From NCBI RefSeq assembly GCF_022662105.1, contig NZ_JAKMCP010000002.1:496001-560000 (forward strand): a stretch of DNA of 64,000 nt. Direction: 5' to 3'. The stretch comes from Aestuariivivens sediminis. Lineage in GTDB: Bacteria; Bacteroidota; Bacteroidia; Flavobacteriales; Flavobacteriaceae. The translations under genes were made by a program, and so were the position numbers. Each line of letters opens with the position of its first letter. Within the stretch, counting starts at the first letter, position 1. This document shows positions 27,564 to 35,937 of the stretch, one piece after another. Below the pieces are notes generated by a model. That model had not been told where the DNA came from, ran no database searches, and saw only the letters and a list, made by a program, of their open reading frames with translations.

Positions 27564-28832
27564 TTAAATGATACTGAAACCCGTGTACGGTTGAAGCACT
27601 TTCGGGATAATAATGCCTTCTTTTGTTTGGTAATTTTCCAAAATACCGGCTAACACCCTTGGTAGTGCCAATGCACTGCCATTCAAGGTATGGGCCAATT
27701 CATTTTTACCCTTGCTATTTTTAAAACGCAGCTTTAAGCGGTTGGCCTGAAAAGTTTCAAAATTAGACACGGACGAGATTTCCAGCCATTTGTTTTGTGC
27801 TGTAGAGAACACCTCAAAATCGTAAGTCAAGGCTGATGTAAAGCCTAAATCACCGCCACACAATCTTAAAATACGATAGGGCAATTGCAGGTCCTGTAAA
27901 ATGCCCTTTACATGATTTACCATATTATCAAGGGCTTCATACGATTTACTGGGGTGCTCAATTCTTAAAATTTCAACCTTGTCAAATTGATGCAACCTAT
28001 TTAATCCTCTTACATGAGCACCATAACTTCCAGCCTCTCGACGAAAACAGGGTGTATACCCTGTAATCCCAATCGGCAAATCGCTTTCATTTAACAATAC
28101 GTCTCTAAAAATATTGGTGCCTGGTACTTCAGCGGTAGGTATTAAATATAAGTTATCAGCTGTGACGTGATACATTTGTCCCTCTTTATCCGGTAATTGC
28201 CCCGTACCAAATCCCGAAGCTTCATTGACCAAATGCGGTAATTGGTATTCGGTATAGCCCGCTTCTGTATTCTTATCTAAAAAATAGGCTATTAAGGCCC
28301 GTTGTAAACGAGCTCCTTTCCCTTTATAAACAGGAAATCCGGCCCCGGTAATTTTATTTCCAAGTTCGAAATCAATGATGTCATATTTTTTTGCCAATTC
28401 CCAATGCGGTAAAGCTCCTTCAAATAATTGCGGGATCTCCCCTTCCCTAAACACTTCTTCGTTGTCCTCATCGGTATGTCCTGACGGCACCAAATCGTTA
28501 GGAACATTGGGTATTTTATAAAGACACTCGTTTAATTCGGCTATTTTTTTATTCAGGTCATCACTTAAGGCTTTCGACAATTCTTTTAACTGCCCTGTTT
28601 TTTCTTTTAGAAGGTTAGCCTTTTCGGTTTGACCAGATTTATATAATAGTCCTATCTCCTTGGATAAACTATTGGATTCGGCCAGTGTATTGTCCAGTTC
28701 CGCTTGGATATTTCTTCTCGCTTCATCCAAAGAAATGACCTGGTTAATCATACCGGTTGCATCCATATTTCGCTTAGCCAATCCTTTAACAACCGCGTCT
28801 TTGTGGTCTCTGATAAACGGAACTTGTAACAT
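27564..28832 (-). CDS. serS: Seryl-tRNA synthetase
   Basis: 422 residues, class II. The N-terminal coiled-coil arm (residues 30-105, DEARRNIQAELDN onward) grips the tRNA-Ser variable arm. Motif 2 is TPCFRREAGSYG, and motif 3 is seen in LPRVLAGILENYQ near the C-terminus. Length and order are normal. Confidence 0.97.
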   Translation of the reverse strand: MLQVPFIRDHKDAVVKGLAKRNMDATGMINQVISLDEARRNIQAELDNTLAESNSLSKEIGLLYKSGQTEKANLLKEKTGQLKELSKALSDDLNKKIAELNECLYKIPNVPNDLVPSGHTDEDNEEVFREGEIPQLFEGALPHWELAKKYDIIDFELGNKITGAGFPVYKGKGARLQRALIAYFLDKNTEAGYTEYQLPHLVNEASGFGTGQLPDKEGQMYHVTADNLYLIPTAEVPGTNIFRDVLLNESDLPIGITGYTPCFRREAGSYGAHVRGLNRLHQFDKVEILRIEHPSKSYEALDNMVNHVKGILQDLQLPYRILRLCGGDLGFTSALTYDFEVFSTAQNKWLEISSVSNFETFQANRLKLRFKNSKGKNELAHTLNGSALALPRVLAGILENYQTKEGIIIPKVLQPYTGFSII

Positions 28833-28871
28833 GTTCTAAAATTTAAGGGACAAATTTAACGAATTAGCGAG

Positions 28872-28893
28872 AGTAAAGAAACATTTCTTTACT
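28872..28893 (-). terminator. Terminator hairpin at ribF end
   Basis: AGTAAAGAAA (28872-28881) pairs with TTTCTTTACT (28884-28893); the hairpin overlaps the ribF stop and lies between ribF and serS. Stem of 10 with a very short loop, so the innermost pair probably opens. Confidence 0.5.
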
Positions 28894-29818
28894 TAACATT
28901 TAAATTTGAAATATATGATTTTGCAGCTAATTTATCTTTTTCCAACTGGGTCTTTAGTATTTCTAGGGAATCAAATTTTTGTTCGTCTCTGAGGCGTCCA
29001 ATTAGTTCTATCCTAATCCGGTTGTTATAGAGATCCTTATTAAAATTGAAAAAATGCACTTCCAGAGACAGGTTCTCGCCGTTAACCGTTGGATTTACAC
29101 CAATGTTCATCATTCCGTAAACCAGAACACCATCAATCGTAGATTTTACGATATACGCCCCTTGTTTTGGAATTAATTTATAATCCTCCTTAATGTAAAT
29201 ATTTGCAGTAGGAAATCCCAGTTGCTTCCCTAAACCCTTCCCCTTTGTAACCGTACCAGTAAGCATAAAATCGTACCCCAAATAAGCATTTGCTTTTCTG
29301 ATATCCCCTTCCGCCAAGGCCTTCCTAATTTTGGTTGAACTGACTGAAACCTCATTGATCTCCTGTGCAGAAATCTCTTCAACTTCAAAATCATACTTTA
29401 AGCCAAACTGTCTTAAATCCTCAATATCGGCATTTCTATTTCTTCCAAATCGGTGGTCGTATCCAATAATCACTTTTTTAACGCGTAACTTATCTACTAA
29501 AATGTCCTTTACAAAATCCTCGGCCCCCATACGAGAAAAATCTGCCGTAAATTTTTTAACAAAGAGATAATCGATCCCCAAGGATTCCAAAATGGCATAG
29601 CGTTCCTCGATTGTATTAATCAATTTAATATGGGAATCCTTTTGCAACACCATCCTGGGATGTGGAAAAAAGGTAAGTATAACGGATTTTAAACCCTCCT
29701 GTTTAGCGGTATTGATTAAACGTGCTATAATTTTTTGATGACCAATGTGTACGCCATCAAAAGTACCGATGGTCACTACAGAACTGTGTTCAATTTTTAT
29801 TTTATTTCGTATTTTCAA
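28889..29818 (-). CDS. ribF: Bifunctional riboflavin kinase / FAD synthetase
   Basis: 309 residues, converting riboflavin to FMN then FAD. The N-terminal adenylyltransferase half has TIGTFDGVHIGHQKII and the ISSTKIRKAL-type motif (VSSTKIRKAL). The C-terminal flavokinase half has GKGLGKQLGFPTANIY and EVHFFNFNKDLYN. Full length with intact motifs. Confidence 0.97.
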   Translation of the reverse strand: MKIRNKIKIEHSSVVTIGTFDGVHIGHQKIIARLINTAKQEGLKSVILTFFPHPRMVLQKDSHIKLINTIEERYAILESLGIDYLFVKKFTADFSRMGAEDFVKDILVDKLRVKKVIIGYDHRFGRNRNADIEDLRQFGLKYDFEVEEISAQEINEVSVSSTKIRKALAEGDIRKANAYLGYDFMLTGTVTKGKGLGKQLGFPTANIYIKEDYKLIPKQGAYIVKSTIDGVLVYGMMNIGVNPTVNGENLSLEVHFFNFNKDLYNNRIRIELIGRLRDEQKFDSLEILKTQLEKDKLAAKSYISNLNVK

Positions 29819-29898
29819 ATTTTTATAATTAGAACAAAAATAAAAAAGAGGACTATATTACAAATCCTCCCTGAATATATTTATTTTTTTAAAGGTTT

Positions 29899-31872
29899 TT
29901 ATTTTTTAATAAAAGGCTTGCTTATGAATTGATTTTCTTTATAAATTTTGATAAAATACATCCCCGGGGTCAGTACTGTTGTATGGACCACCAATTGATT
30001 CGCGTCACTGATACGGCGTTCTTTGATTAGCTGCCCCAACACGTTGTAAATTTTATAGCCTTCCGGCAAGGTATTGTTGGAAGAAAGTTTAATGGTCATA
30101 AGGTCTCCTGCCGGATTCGGATACAAAACCACCTTGTTATCGGTAAAATAGGACTTTATCCTTAAGGTTTGTGTTGATATACTTACGGTTTCAGAATCGG
30201 TAAAATCACCTCCGGTTGCAATGATGGTATCGTCGTCTGTTCTTAACACATAGGAACCTATACCGTAGCCGCAACATATCCCATCATTTGCAGTGTCAAA
30301 TATGGTGAATGAATAACATTCATTTGGATTGACATCAAAAACCTCATTAATGGTTTTATTGTTATCCGCAGGACTGGTATAGCTTCCACTATACAGTAAA
30401 GTATTGCTTCCATCTCTAAATTCCCATGTGGTTTCGGAGGCATAATCATCGAGATCCAGAGTTAATTTTACAGTAGTTGTAGAATCATAAGCACTGTCTA
30501 TAATAAAGTTACTACTAGCGTTATCGTTACAATTTCTTTGGTCTGAAGTCCCATTGACACTTGTGACTGATACATTGAATACGTGGTTACCCGAAGCGGC
30601 CGATAGTATGGGAAGTACAATTTCTGCTTCACTGCCTTTAGCCAAACTTCCGGACCAATTATGAACCATATTTGAACCTCCATCAACATTATAAGAAAGG
30701 GAAGCAGATGTCATTGGAACATCTCCCCAATTTGTAATTTTGATCCGCGGTGTCATATTGAGGCTACACCCTTCCGTCTCCAAATGTACAATATGTGTTC
30801 CAGCATCATTATTTACACCAGTTGCAAAATTGTATTTTGCGGAACCCGCAACATCAGATCTATTGGATGCTAATATACTCTGCACTCTTGTTTTTTGTCC
30901 ATTAGTAAAGGTATCAAAACAAATATCATCCGAGTAATCCATATAATTTTCAATCATATCGTCATCACCCCCCGGACAAGTATCCGGAATCGTCGAGGGG
31001 CAACCATAATTGGGGCGTCCACTATTTGGGGTATCGGCAATATTATCATCAACCCCGCAACTATTATCATCGGGATCCCCTTCAGACCAATTATCCCCCC
31101 AGGTATGTACTAATCCTAAATAATGCCCCACTTCATGAGTCGTGGTTCTTCCTAAATTATAATTCCCCGCTAACGAGACATTAGGGTCATCGTCACTACC
31201 AAAATATTTATAATCCAATACCACCCCGTCAGTTTCGGTTCCACCTCCAGGTAATTGGGCATAACCCAGCAAACCGGAACCCCCTCTAAACTTTACCGTC
31301 CAAATATTCATATATGCCGTGGCATCCCAAATTGAAGCGGGTTTTAGCAGGTTCATTTGATTTTGGGCATTAGTTTGATCACTTTCATTAATGCCATCTT
31401 GTCCTATATTGACTCTGTCTATCCCATTGGTGGGACAACCATCGGGATCCTGCTTTGCCAATTGAAAATCAACTTCAACATCTACACCTCCTCCATCTCC
31501 TCTGGTGCTTGCCATTTTCCTGAAATCCTGATTTAAAACCGTGATTTGGGATAATACCTGGGCTTCGGATAAATTAGGTCCAACCCCAATAGGTTCACCA
31601 TTGTGTAAAACATGTACAACTACCGGGATGGTAATTACTGCAAGTTTACTTGAAGTCGCCGAGCGCTGTAACTTGTAAGCGTCAACATATTGTTTGAGTC
31701 GGTTCTCAAATATATCACTCCCCATCATGTTAGGGAATTGATTTAATAACGCATTATTATATTCTGTAGAGCCACAGCGAATAAGATGTGGTTTTTTTAC
31801 ATCCTCTTGTGCAAACACTAAGGTATTACCTACTACAGAAATCAAAATAAAAAGCACGTTTATTTTTCTCAT
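29899..31872 (-). CDS. Secreted M43 (pappalysin-like) zinc protease with T9SS sorting domain
   Basis: About 657 residues. Signal peptide MRKINVLFILISVVGNTLVFAQ at the chosen start (31872; the ATG at 31950 adds 26 unlikely residues). The catalytic motif THEVGHYLGLVH is the zinc-binding HExxHxxGxxH, followed by the M43 met-turn region MDYSDD. Next are a CARDB-like beta domain and a further beta domain with cysteines. The last 75 residues (VLYPNPAGDLMTIKL, YNVLGQLIKE, PGMYFIKI) are a type A C-terminal sorting domain for the type IX secretion system. Expected to be released or anchored outside the cell. Confidence 0.93.
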   Translation of the reverse strand: MRKINVLFILISVVGNTLVFAQEDVKKPHLIRCGSTEYNNALLNQFPNMMGSDIFENRLKQYVDAYKLQRSATSSKLAVITIPVVVHVLHNGEPIGVGPNLSEAQVLSQITVLNQDFRKMASTRGDGGGVDVEVDFQLAKQDPDGCPTNGIDRVNIGQDGINESDQTNAQNQMNLLKPASIWDATAYMNIWTVKFRGGSGLLGYAQLPGGGTETDGVVLDYKYFGSDDDPNVSLAGNYNLGRTTTHEVGHYLGLVHTWGDNWSEGDPDDNSCGVDDNIADTPNSGRPNYGCPSTIPDTCPGGDDDMIENYMDYSDDICFDTFTNGQKTRVQSILASNRSDVAGSAKYNFATGVNNDAGTHIVHLETEGCSLNMTPRIKITNWGDVPMTSASLSYNVDGGSNMVHNWSGSLAKGSEAEIVLPILSAASGNHVFNVSVTSVNGTSDQRNCNDNASSNFIIDSAYDSTTTVKLTLDLDDYASETTWEFRDGSNTLLYSGSYTSPADNNKTINEVFDVNPNECYSFTIFDTANDGICCGYGIGSYVLRTDDDTIIATGGDFTDSETVSISTQTLRIKSYFTDNKVVLYPNPAGDLMTIKLSSNNTLPEGYKIYNVLGQLIKERRISDANQLVVHTTVLTPGMYFIKIYKENQFISKPFIKK

Positions 31873-31946
31873 GGCTATAATTCGAGGAATTTTTTCTAAA
31901 AATAAGATATTTATTGCTAAATCTTTTAAAAAATTGAGAGGTATCC

Positions 31947-32588
31947 TCACTTTCCATTAAAGGCATTCATAGTCTCGGTTATCCCCGACAGCCCGAAGGA
32001 TTTGATCAATTCCACTGATTTTTGCAGGCGATCATCAAGTTTTTCATTTTCTTCCGGAGTCCATTCCCCTAAAACATAATCGACCTGTTTGCCTTTACTG
32101 AAGGCATCACTGATACCAAATCTAAAACGATTGTAATTGGTGGTATTCAATGATCTTTGAATATCGCTTAAACCGTTGTGTCCCCCATCACTTCCTTTTG
32201 TTTTTACACGTATACTCCCAAATGGTAAATTTAAATCGTCCGCAATGACCAACAGGTTTTCCAGTGGAACCTTTTCCTTGGTTAACCAATACCATACGGC
32301 CTTGCCACTTAAATTCATGTAGGTATTGGGCTTGAGTAAAATAAAGGTTCGCCCTTTAAGTTTGTAGGTTGTGATGTCCCCCAGTTTTTGTGTCTGAAAA
32401 GTCAGGTGTTCCTCCTTCGCAAAATGGTCAAGAATCTTAAACCCTATGTTATGACGTGTGTTTTCATATTGTTTGCCAATATTTCCCAATCCAACTATTA
32501 AAAACTTTTTCATAGGATATTCTTCTTCAACTTTGAAAGTCCTTGTATATTTTTTAATGATATGCTTAACAAACTTAAACATTGCCAT
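31947..32588 (-). CDS. pth: Peptidyl-tRNA hydrolase
   Basis: 213 residues including a basic N-terminal extension of about 25 residues that related Flavobacteriia also have; the ATG at 32513 (MKKFLIVGLGN) would give the bare enzyme. It recycles peptidyl-tRNA. The catalytic histidine is in NTRHNIGF, and substrate-binding N residues occur in LLKPNTYMNLSG and SDGGHNGLSD. Sits downstream of rplY, a frequent arrangement. Confidence 0.95.
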   Translation of the reverse strand: MAMFKFVKHIIKKYTRTFKVEEEYPMKKFLIVGLGNIGKQYENTRHNIGFKILDHFAKEEHLTFQTQKLGDITTYKLKGRTFILLKPNTYMNLSGKAVWYWLTKEKVPLENLLVIADDLNLPFGSIRVKTKGSDGGHNGLSDIQRSLNTTNYNRFRFGISDAFSKGKQVDYVLGEWTPEENEKLDDRLQKSVELIKSFGLSGITETMNAFNGK

Positions 32589-32609
32589 TCACAATTTCTG
32601 TAAAAATAA

Positions 32610-32640
32610 AAAAGCATCCCGAATAATTCAGGATGCTTTT
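32610..32640 (-). terminator. Terminator after rplY
   Basis: AAAAGCATCC (32610-32619) pairs with GGATGCTTTT (32631-32640), 11-base AT-rich loop. Located just past the rplY stop on the minus strand, before pth. Either strand could use it. Confidence 0.75.
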
Positions 32641-32662
32641 TATATTTACTTGAAACAGATAA

Positions 32663-33310
32663 CTATTCTTGTGTCGCTTCTGTTGCAGGTGCTTCAGCAT
32701 CAGTAGTTGCTTCTGCAGTTGCTTCAGCATCTTCTTCTTCCTCTTCTTCTTCATCAATGATAGCCGTTCTAGCCGTTTTGATTTGACAAACAACAGTGTT
32801 ATCGGTATGAAGAAAAGCATATTTTTCCGTCTCTAAGTCCCGAACATATACTTTATCGCCAATCTTTAATGGTGTAATATCGATTTCAATAAAATCCGGT
32901 AAGTTAGCCGGAAGCGCTTTAATCCGTAATTTTCTGTTATTTCTTCTCAGGACACCTCCATTTTTAACCCCTCTTGAGTTACCGACAAGATTTACCGGTA
33001 TATTTAACGTAATCGGTCTGTCTTCAAATAACTGATAGAAATCTATATGTAAGATTGCATCTGTTACGGGATGAAACTGAATGTCTTGAATTACGGCATT
33101 ATAGGTTTCGCCATTAGAAAGCTCAATAACAACGGTATGCGCATTAGGCGTGTATACAAGCTTCGAAAAGGCAATTTCTGGTGCCGAGAAGTGCACTGGC
33201 TTGTCTCCCCCGTATAATACGCAAGGAATCTGACCAGCATTACGTAAGGCTTTTGTTGCTTTCTTGCCCACGCTTTCTCTTTGAGATCCATTAATTGTAA
33301 TTGATTTCAT
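32663..33310 (-). CDS. rplY: 50S ribosomal protein L25 (Ctc form)
   Basis: 215 residues: an N-terminal L25 domain ([21 protein letters not shown]) binding 5S rRNA and the C-terminal TL5/Ctc beta domain ([19 protein letters not shown]). The end is a low-complexity acidic/alanine-threonine tail ([20 protein letters not shown]), common in Bacteroidota. Ribosomal and stress-linked. Confidence 0.96.
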   Translation of the reverse strand: MKSITINGSQRESVGKKATKALRNAGQIPCVLYGGDKPVHFSAPEIAFSKLVYTPNAHTVVIELSNGETYNAVIQDIQFHPVTDAILHIDFYQLFEDRPITLNIPVNLVGNSRGVKNGGVLRRNNRKLRIKALPANLPDFIEIDITPLKIGDKVYVRDLETEKYAFLHTDNTVVCQIKTARTAIIDEEEEEEEDAEATAEATTDAEAPATEATQE

Positions 33311-33385
33311 GTTTTAATATTTATAGTTTTTAATTAATATTCATTTTTAAATCCAGCTCTATTTATTAGCCGGGGAACGCGCAAT

Positions 33386-34327
33386 CTACATTATAAATTT
33401 AGAGCTAATGGAGCTGTTTTCATGAACGCGATGCATCACATCGGCAAATAAATCGGCGCAACTCAACACCTTGATTTTATCATTAGTTTGAGATAATGGT
33501 ATAGAATCGGTTACTATAAGCTCCTGCAATTTTGAATGCTTTATATTGTCATAGGCCTTTCCTGATAGAATTGGGTGGGTACAAATCGCTCTAACGCTTA
33601 GAGCACCGCGCTCCATCATTAAATCTGCCGCTTTGGTTAAAGTCCCCGCTGTATCAACCATATCGTCGACCAATACCACATTTTTTCCCGTGACATCTCC
33701 TATTAATTCCATATGTGAGATCACATTAGCTTTTGCGCGTTGTTTATAACAAATTACAACATCGCTTTCCAAGGCCTTTGAATAAGCATAAGCCCTTTTA
33801 GAACCCCCCATATCAGGGGATGCTATGGTTAAATTTTCGAGATTTAAATTTCTCAGGTAGGGCAGAAATATGGTGGATGCAAATAAATGGTCTACCGGTT
33901 TTTCAAAAAACCCTTGTATTTGATCGGCATGCAAATCCATGGTAATAATACGGGTTGCACCGGCCACTTCGAGCATTTTCGCGACTAACTTGGCCGCTAT
34001 AGGCACTCTGGGCTTATCTTTTCTATCCTGTCTTGCCCAGCCGAAATACGGCAATACGGCTGTAACGTGTCTTGCTGACGCACGTTTTGCGGCATCTATC
34101 ATTAACAACATTTCCATTAAATTTTCCGGCCCCGGATTTGTAGAACCAATAATGAAAATACGCGTTCCACGAATAGACTCTTCGTAAGAGGGTTGAAACT
34201 CCCCATCGCTGTAAGTAGAAGTAATAACCTTACCAAGCTCAGTTCCAAAAGCCTGGGCGATTTTTTCACCTAGGACTTTGCTTTGGTTACATGCAAAAAT
34301 TTTAGCTTCAGTAATTACAATTGGCAT
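33386..34327 (-). CDS. prs: Ribose-phosphate pyrophosphokinase
   Basis: 313 residues from the ATG at 34327 (MPIVITEAKIFAC); the ATG at 34393 adds 22 residues that do not fit. It makes PRPP from ribose-5-phosphate and ATP. The ATP loop and flexible loop are visible (YFGWARQDRKDKPR), as is the PRPP-binding LVDDMVDTAGTL. Normal length. Confidence 0.96.
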   Translation of the reverse strand: MPIVITEAKIFACNQSKVLGEKIAQAFGTELGKVITSTYSDGEFQPSYEESIRGTRIFIIGSTNPGPENLMEMLLMIDAAKRASARHVTAVLPYFGWARQDRKDKPRVPIAAKLVAKMLEVAGATRIITMDLHADQIQGFFEKPVDHLFASTIFLPYLRNLNLENLTIASPDMGGSKRAYAYSKALESDVVICYKQRAKANVISHMELIGDVTGKNVVLVDDMVDTAGTLTKAADLMMERGALSVRAICTHPILSGKAYDNIKHSKLQELIVTDSIPLSQTNDKIKVLSCADLFADVMHRVHENSSISSKFIM

Positions 34328-34473
34328 GGGTAACTTCTTGTTTTTTAGCGTACAAAGACACCTTCTTTTTAAACGAGGTGCAAATTTATGCATTTATTTT
34401 TACCTAAAAAGTATATTGAATGGTATTTTTATGACGAATTACCGAAAAAATACATATTTTTGGGGTCCGAAAA

Positions 34474-34557
34474 GCTCAAGTGGCGGAATTGGTAGACGCG
34501 CTGGATTCAAAATCCAGTTCTGGCAACAGAGTGTGGGTTCGATTCCCACCTTGAGTA
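34474..34557 (+). tRNA. tRNA-Leu (anticodon CAA)
   Basis: 84 bases. Acceptor GCTCAAG pairs with CTTGAGT, with a G-T first pair and A as the discriminator. Anticodon stem CTGGA/TCCAG flanks TTCAAAA, so the anticodon is CAA (34508-34510). A leucine-type long variable arm follows, then T arm GTGGG-TTCGATT-CCCAC. CCA is not encoded. Part of its 3' end recurs at 34703, marking this as a likely integration site. Confidence 0.96.
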
Positions 34558-34562
34558 CATAT

Positions 34563-34593
34563 AAAAAGCCAGAATGAAACATTTCGGCTTTTT
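34563..34593 (+). terminator. Terminator after tRNA-Leu
   Basis: AAAAAGCC (34563-34570) and GGCTTTTT (34586-34593) form the stem, with GAATG/CATTTC pairing partly inside, followed by TTT. Placed just after the tRNA. Confidence 0.65.
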
Positions 34594-34600
34594 TATTTTA

Positions 34601-34645
34601 TGGCATGAGTCAGGTTTACCTATGTGAATGGAATAAAATAAAAAA
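34601..34645 (+). repeat. Imperfect direct repeat, left copy (pair at 54745)
   Basis: Begins TGGCATGAGTCAGGTTTACC and runs into AATAAAATAAA. A near-match in the same orientation lies at 54745-54790 (TGGCATGAACTAGGTTTACC). The two copies flank the about 20-kb AT-rich accessory zone. Confidence 0.6.
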
Positions 34646-34680
34646 GGCTCAGCGCTAGCTGGCTTTTTTCACCATGGGCC

Positions 34681-34716
34681 GGTGGGAACTGTCAAAGGCG
34701 AATCCCACCTTGAGTA
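34681..34716 (+). repeat. Duplicated 3' end of tRNA-Leu (attachment-site-like scar)
   Basis: TCCCACCTTGAGTA (34703-34716) repeats bases 34544-34557 of the tRNA exactly, 159 bases downstream. Upstream, GGTGGGA (34681-34687) pairs with TCCCACC, imitating a degenerate T arm with a long loop. It is followed by its own terminator-like hairpin at 34721. It looks like the displaced 3' end of the tRNA or a decayed second tRNA-Leu. Confidence 0.65.
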
Positions 34717-34720
34717 TTGA

Positions 34721-34754
34721 AAAACCCTGTTAATCTATTTATTATCAGGGTTTT
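34721..34754 (+). terminator. Terminator-like hairpin after the tRNA fragment
   Basis: AAAACCCTG (34721-34729) and CAGGGTTTT (34746-34754), 16-base loop, then TATATTTTT. Possibly the original tRNA-Leu terminator left behind after the duplication. Confidence 0.55.
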
Positions 34755-34795
34755 ATATTTTTATCAATAGCGGTATAGTAGCGGCACTGTACTAT

Positions 34796-34900
34796 TTACT
34801 TAATTTTAGGGGTATACTTATCAAGACTATGCCCATATTCGAAACTCCTTACTTCTGTTATGACATTATTTTTGGCATCATAGACTACCTCAACAAAAAC
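34796..34900 (-). pseudogene. C-terminal remnant of an unknown gene
   Basis: The minus strand reads VFVEVVYDAKNNVITEV and then SFEYGHSLDKYTPKIK before a TAA at 34796. The frame is closed by a stop directly before the valine and no start codon exists. The composition looks like real protein, so it is probably the tail of a lost gene; family not recognised. Confidence 0.4.
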
Positions 34901-34949
34901 TTATTTTTTTAACATAATCAGTTATATTTCCTATGTTGCAATTCATATT

Positions 34950-35025
34950 CAAGAAATTATTCTTAATCTCCCCTTTAAATTATAGTCTTTTGGATGATAT
35001 ATTTATTAATCCTTAACTATAATTA
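34950..35025 (+). repeat. Shared upstream module, copy 1
   Basis: Carries ATTCAAGAAATTATTCTTAA, then CTCCCCTTTAAATTATAGTC and ATTAATCCTTAACTATAATT directly before the ATG at 35026. The same block precedes the genes at 62343 and 62826. It may be a promoter/leader unit. Confidence 0.6.
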
Positions 35026-35199
35026 ATGGAAGATTCTACAGATACAAATTATAAAGAGTCTAAAACAGACAAAGCGTCATTAACAGGTTGTAAAATTATT
35101 ATGTTTATTATTATTTCGTTCTTTATTTGCGCAGTGGTCTTTATCATTACACTTTACAATACTTTTACAGATGCAATAAAAGTCATCTTTGGTGCATAA
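35026..35199 (+). CDS. 57-residue single-span membrane protein
   Basis: ATG at 35026 to TAA at 35199. Residues 1-22 are polar and lysine-rich (EDSTDTNYKESKTDKAS). Residues 24-44 form one membrane span (IIMFIIISFFICAVVFIITL), then a short tail ending IKVIFGA. It is preceded by an upstream block shared with two genes at the far end of the window, which supports expression. Function unknown. Confidence 0.5.
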   Translation: MEDSTDTNYKESKTDKASLTGCKIIMFIIISFFICAVVFIITLYNTFTDAIKVIFGA

Positions 35200-35223
35200 A
35201 TAGCTAGTTTTTTTAAAATAAAT

Positions 35224-35754
35224 TCAAATTTCGTCAACGGATTGCATTTTATACGCTTTCTGCGCGTATTGTCTTATATATGATTCGCACATTTCTTTGG
35301 CATTTTTAATTATAAATTCCATTTTTATTCCATCTCTAAAATTTCCTTCAATAAATCGGCATAAATTTTTTGCCTTGTTTTCGTGGTTAGTTTTCATTTC
35401 CGGATGGTCAAAAAACTGACTAAACACTTTTGATAAATGCATTTTACCTTTTTCTTCAGCATAAATTTTTATCTGATATTTCTGCGCATCAATTAAAAGT
35501 TTAGCTAATTTTAAAGAGTTGTCAGTAATACTTGAGCCTTGATAATCTCTAGTGTTTTCAATATTATGGATAGTAAATTGAATCTTATTTTGTAATTCAT
35601 TAAATATTTCCTTTGTTGTGTTAGGGTTTTCTATTCCAGCGGCTTTATCTATTGCATTTAATATTGGTGTTGCAGGCTTCCCTGCCATACCCATTAAAAA
35701 TGAGATTACTAATATTCCTAGTATGATTATTCCTATAATTGTAAAAACTATCAT
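35224..35754 (-). CDS. Membrane-anchored protein of unknown function
   Basis: 176 residues. An N-terminal hydrophobic segment (IIGIIILGILVISFLMG) is followed by a mostly helical soluble part with many charged residues and three cysteines (LCRFIEG, EMCESYI). I do not recognise a family. It is convergent with the 57-residue gene at 35026, with 24 bases between stops, and downstream of the attC-like repeat at 35790. Confidence 0.65.
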   Translation of the reverse strand: MIVFTIIGIIILGILVISFLMGMAGKPATPILNAIDKAAGIENPNTTKEIFNELQNKIQFTIHNIENTRDYQGSSITDNSLKLAKLLIDAQKYQIKIYAEEKGKMHLSKVFSQFFDHPEMKTNHENKAKNLCRFIEGNFRDGIKMEFIIKNAKEMCESYIRQYAQKAYKMQSVDEI

Positions 35755-35789
35755 TTTAATTATTTAATGTTATGGTAAGTGTAAATTGG

Positions 35790-35922
35790 CTGCAACGATT
35801 GGTATAAGATTAGTTGCGTGATTTATGCACCTAATTTAGCAAATACAAACCGGATAAAAAACCCTCAATGATTTTTGTAAGTAGGCTTTAACTAGCAATT
35901 AATTTTATACGTTGTTAGCGCT
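35790..35922 (-). repeat. attC-like dispersed repeat
   Basis: On the minus strand it begins GCTAACAACGTATAAAATTA and ends near CTTATACCAATCGTTG, so CAACG/CGTTG and TATAA/TTATA ends are inverted to each other. Inside are conserved-looking blocks such as GCCTACTTACAAAAATC and GTGCATAAATCACGCAACTA. It matches my memory of an about 130-base element found after genes in many Bacteroidota, with integron attC-like geometry. Short related ends follow both DUF6090 genes. Confidence 0.5.
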
Positions 35923-35937
35923 TGGCTATTTTCTGGT

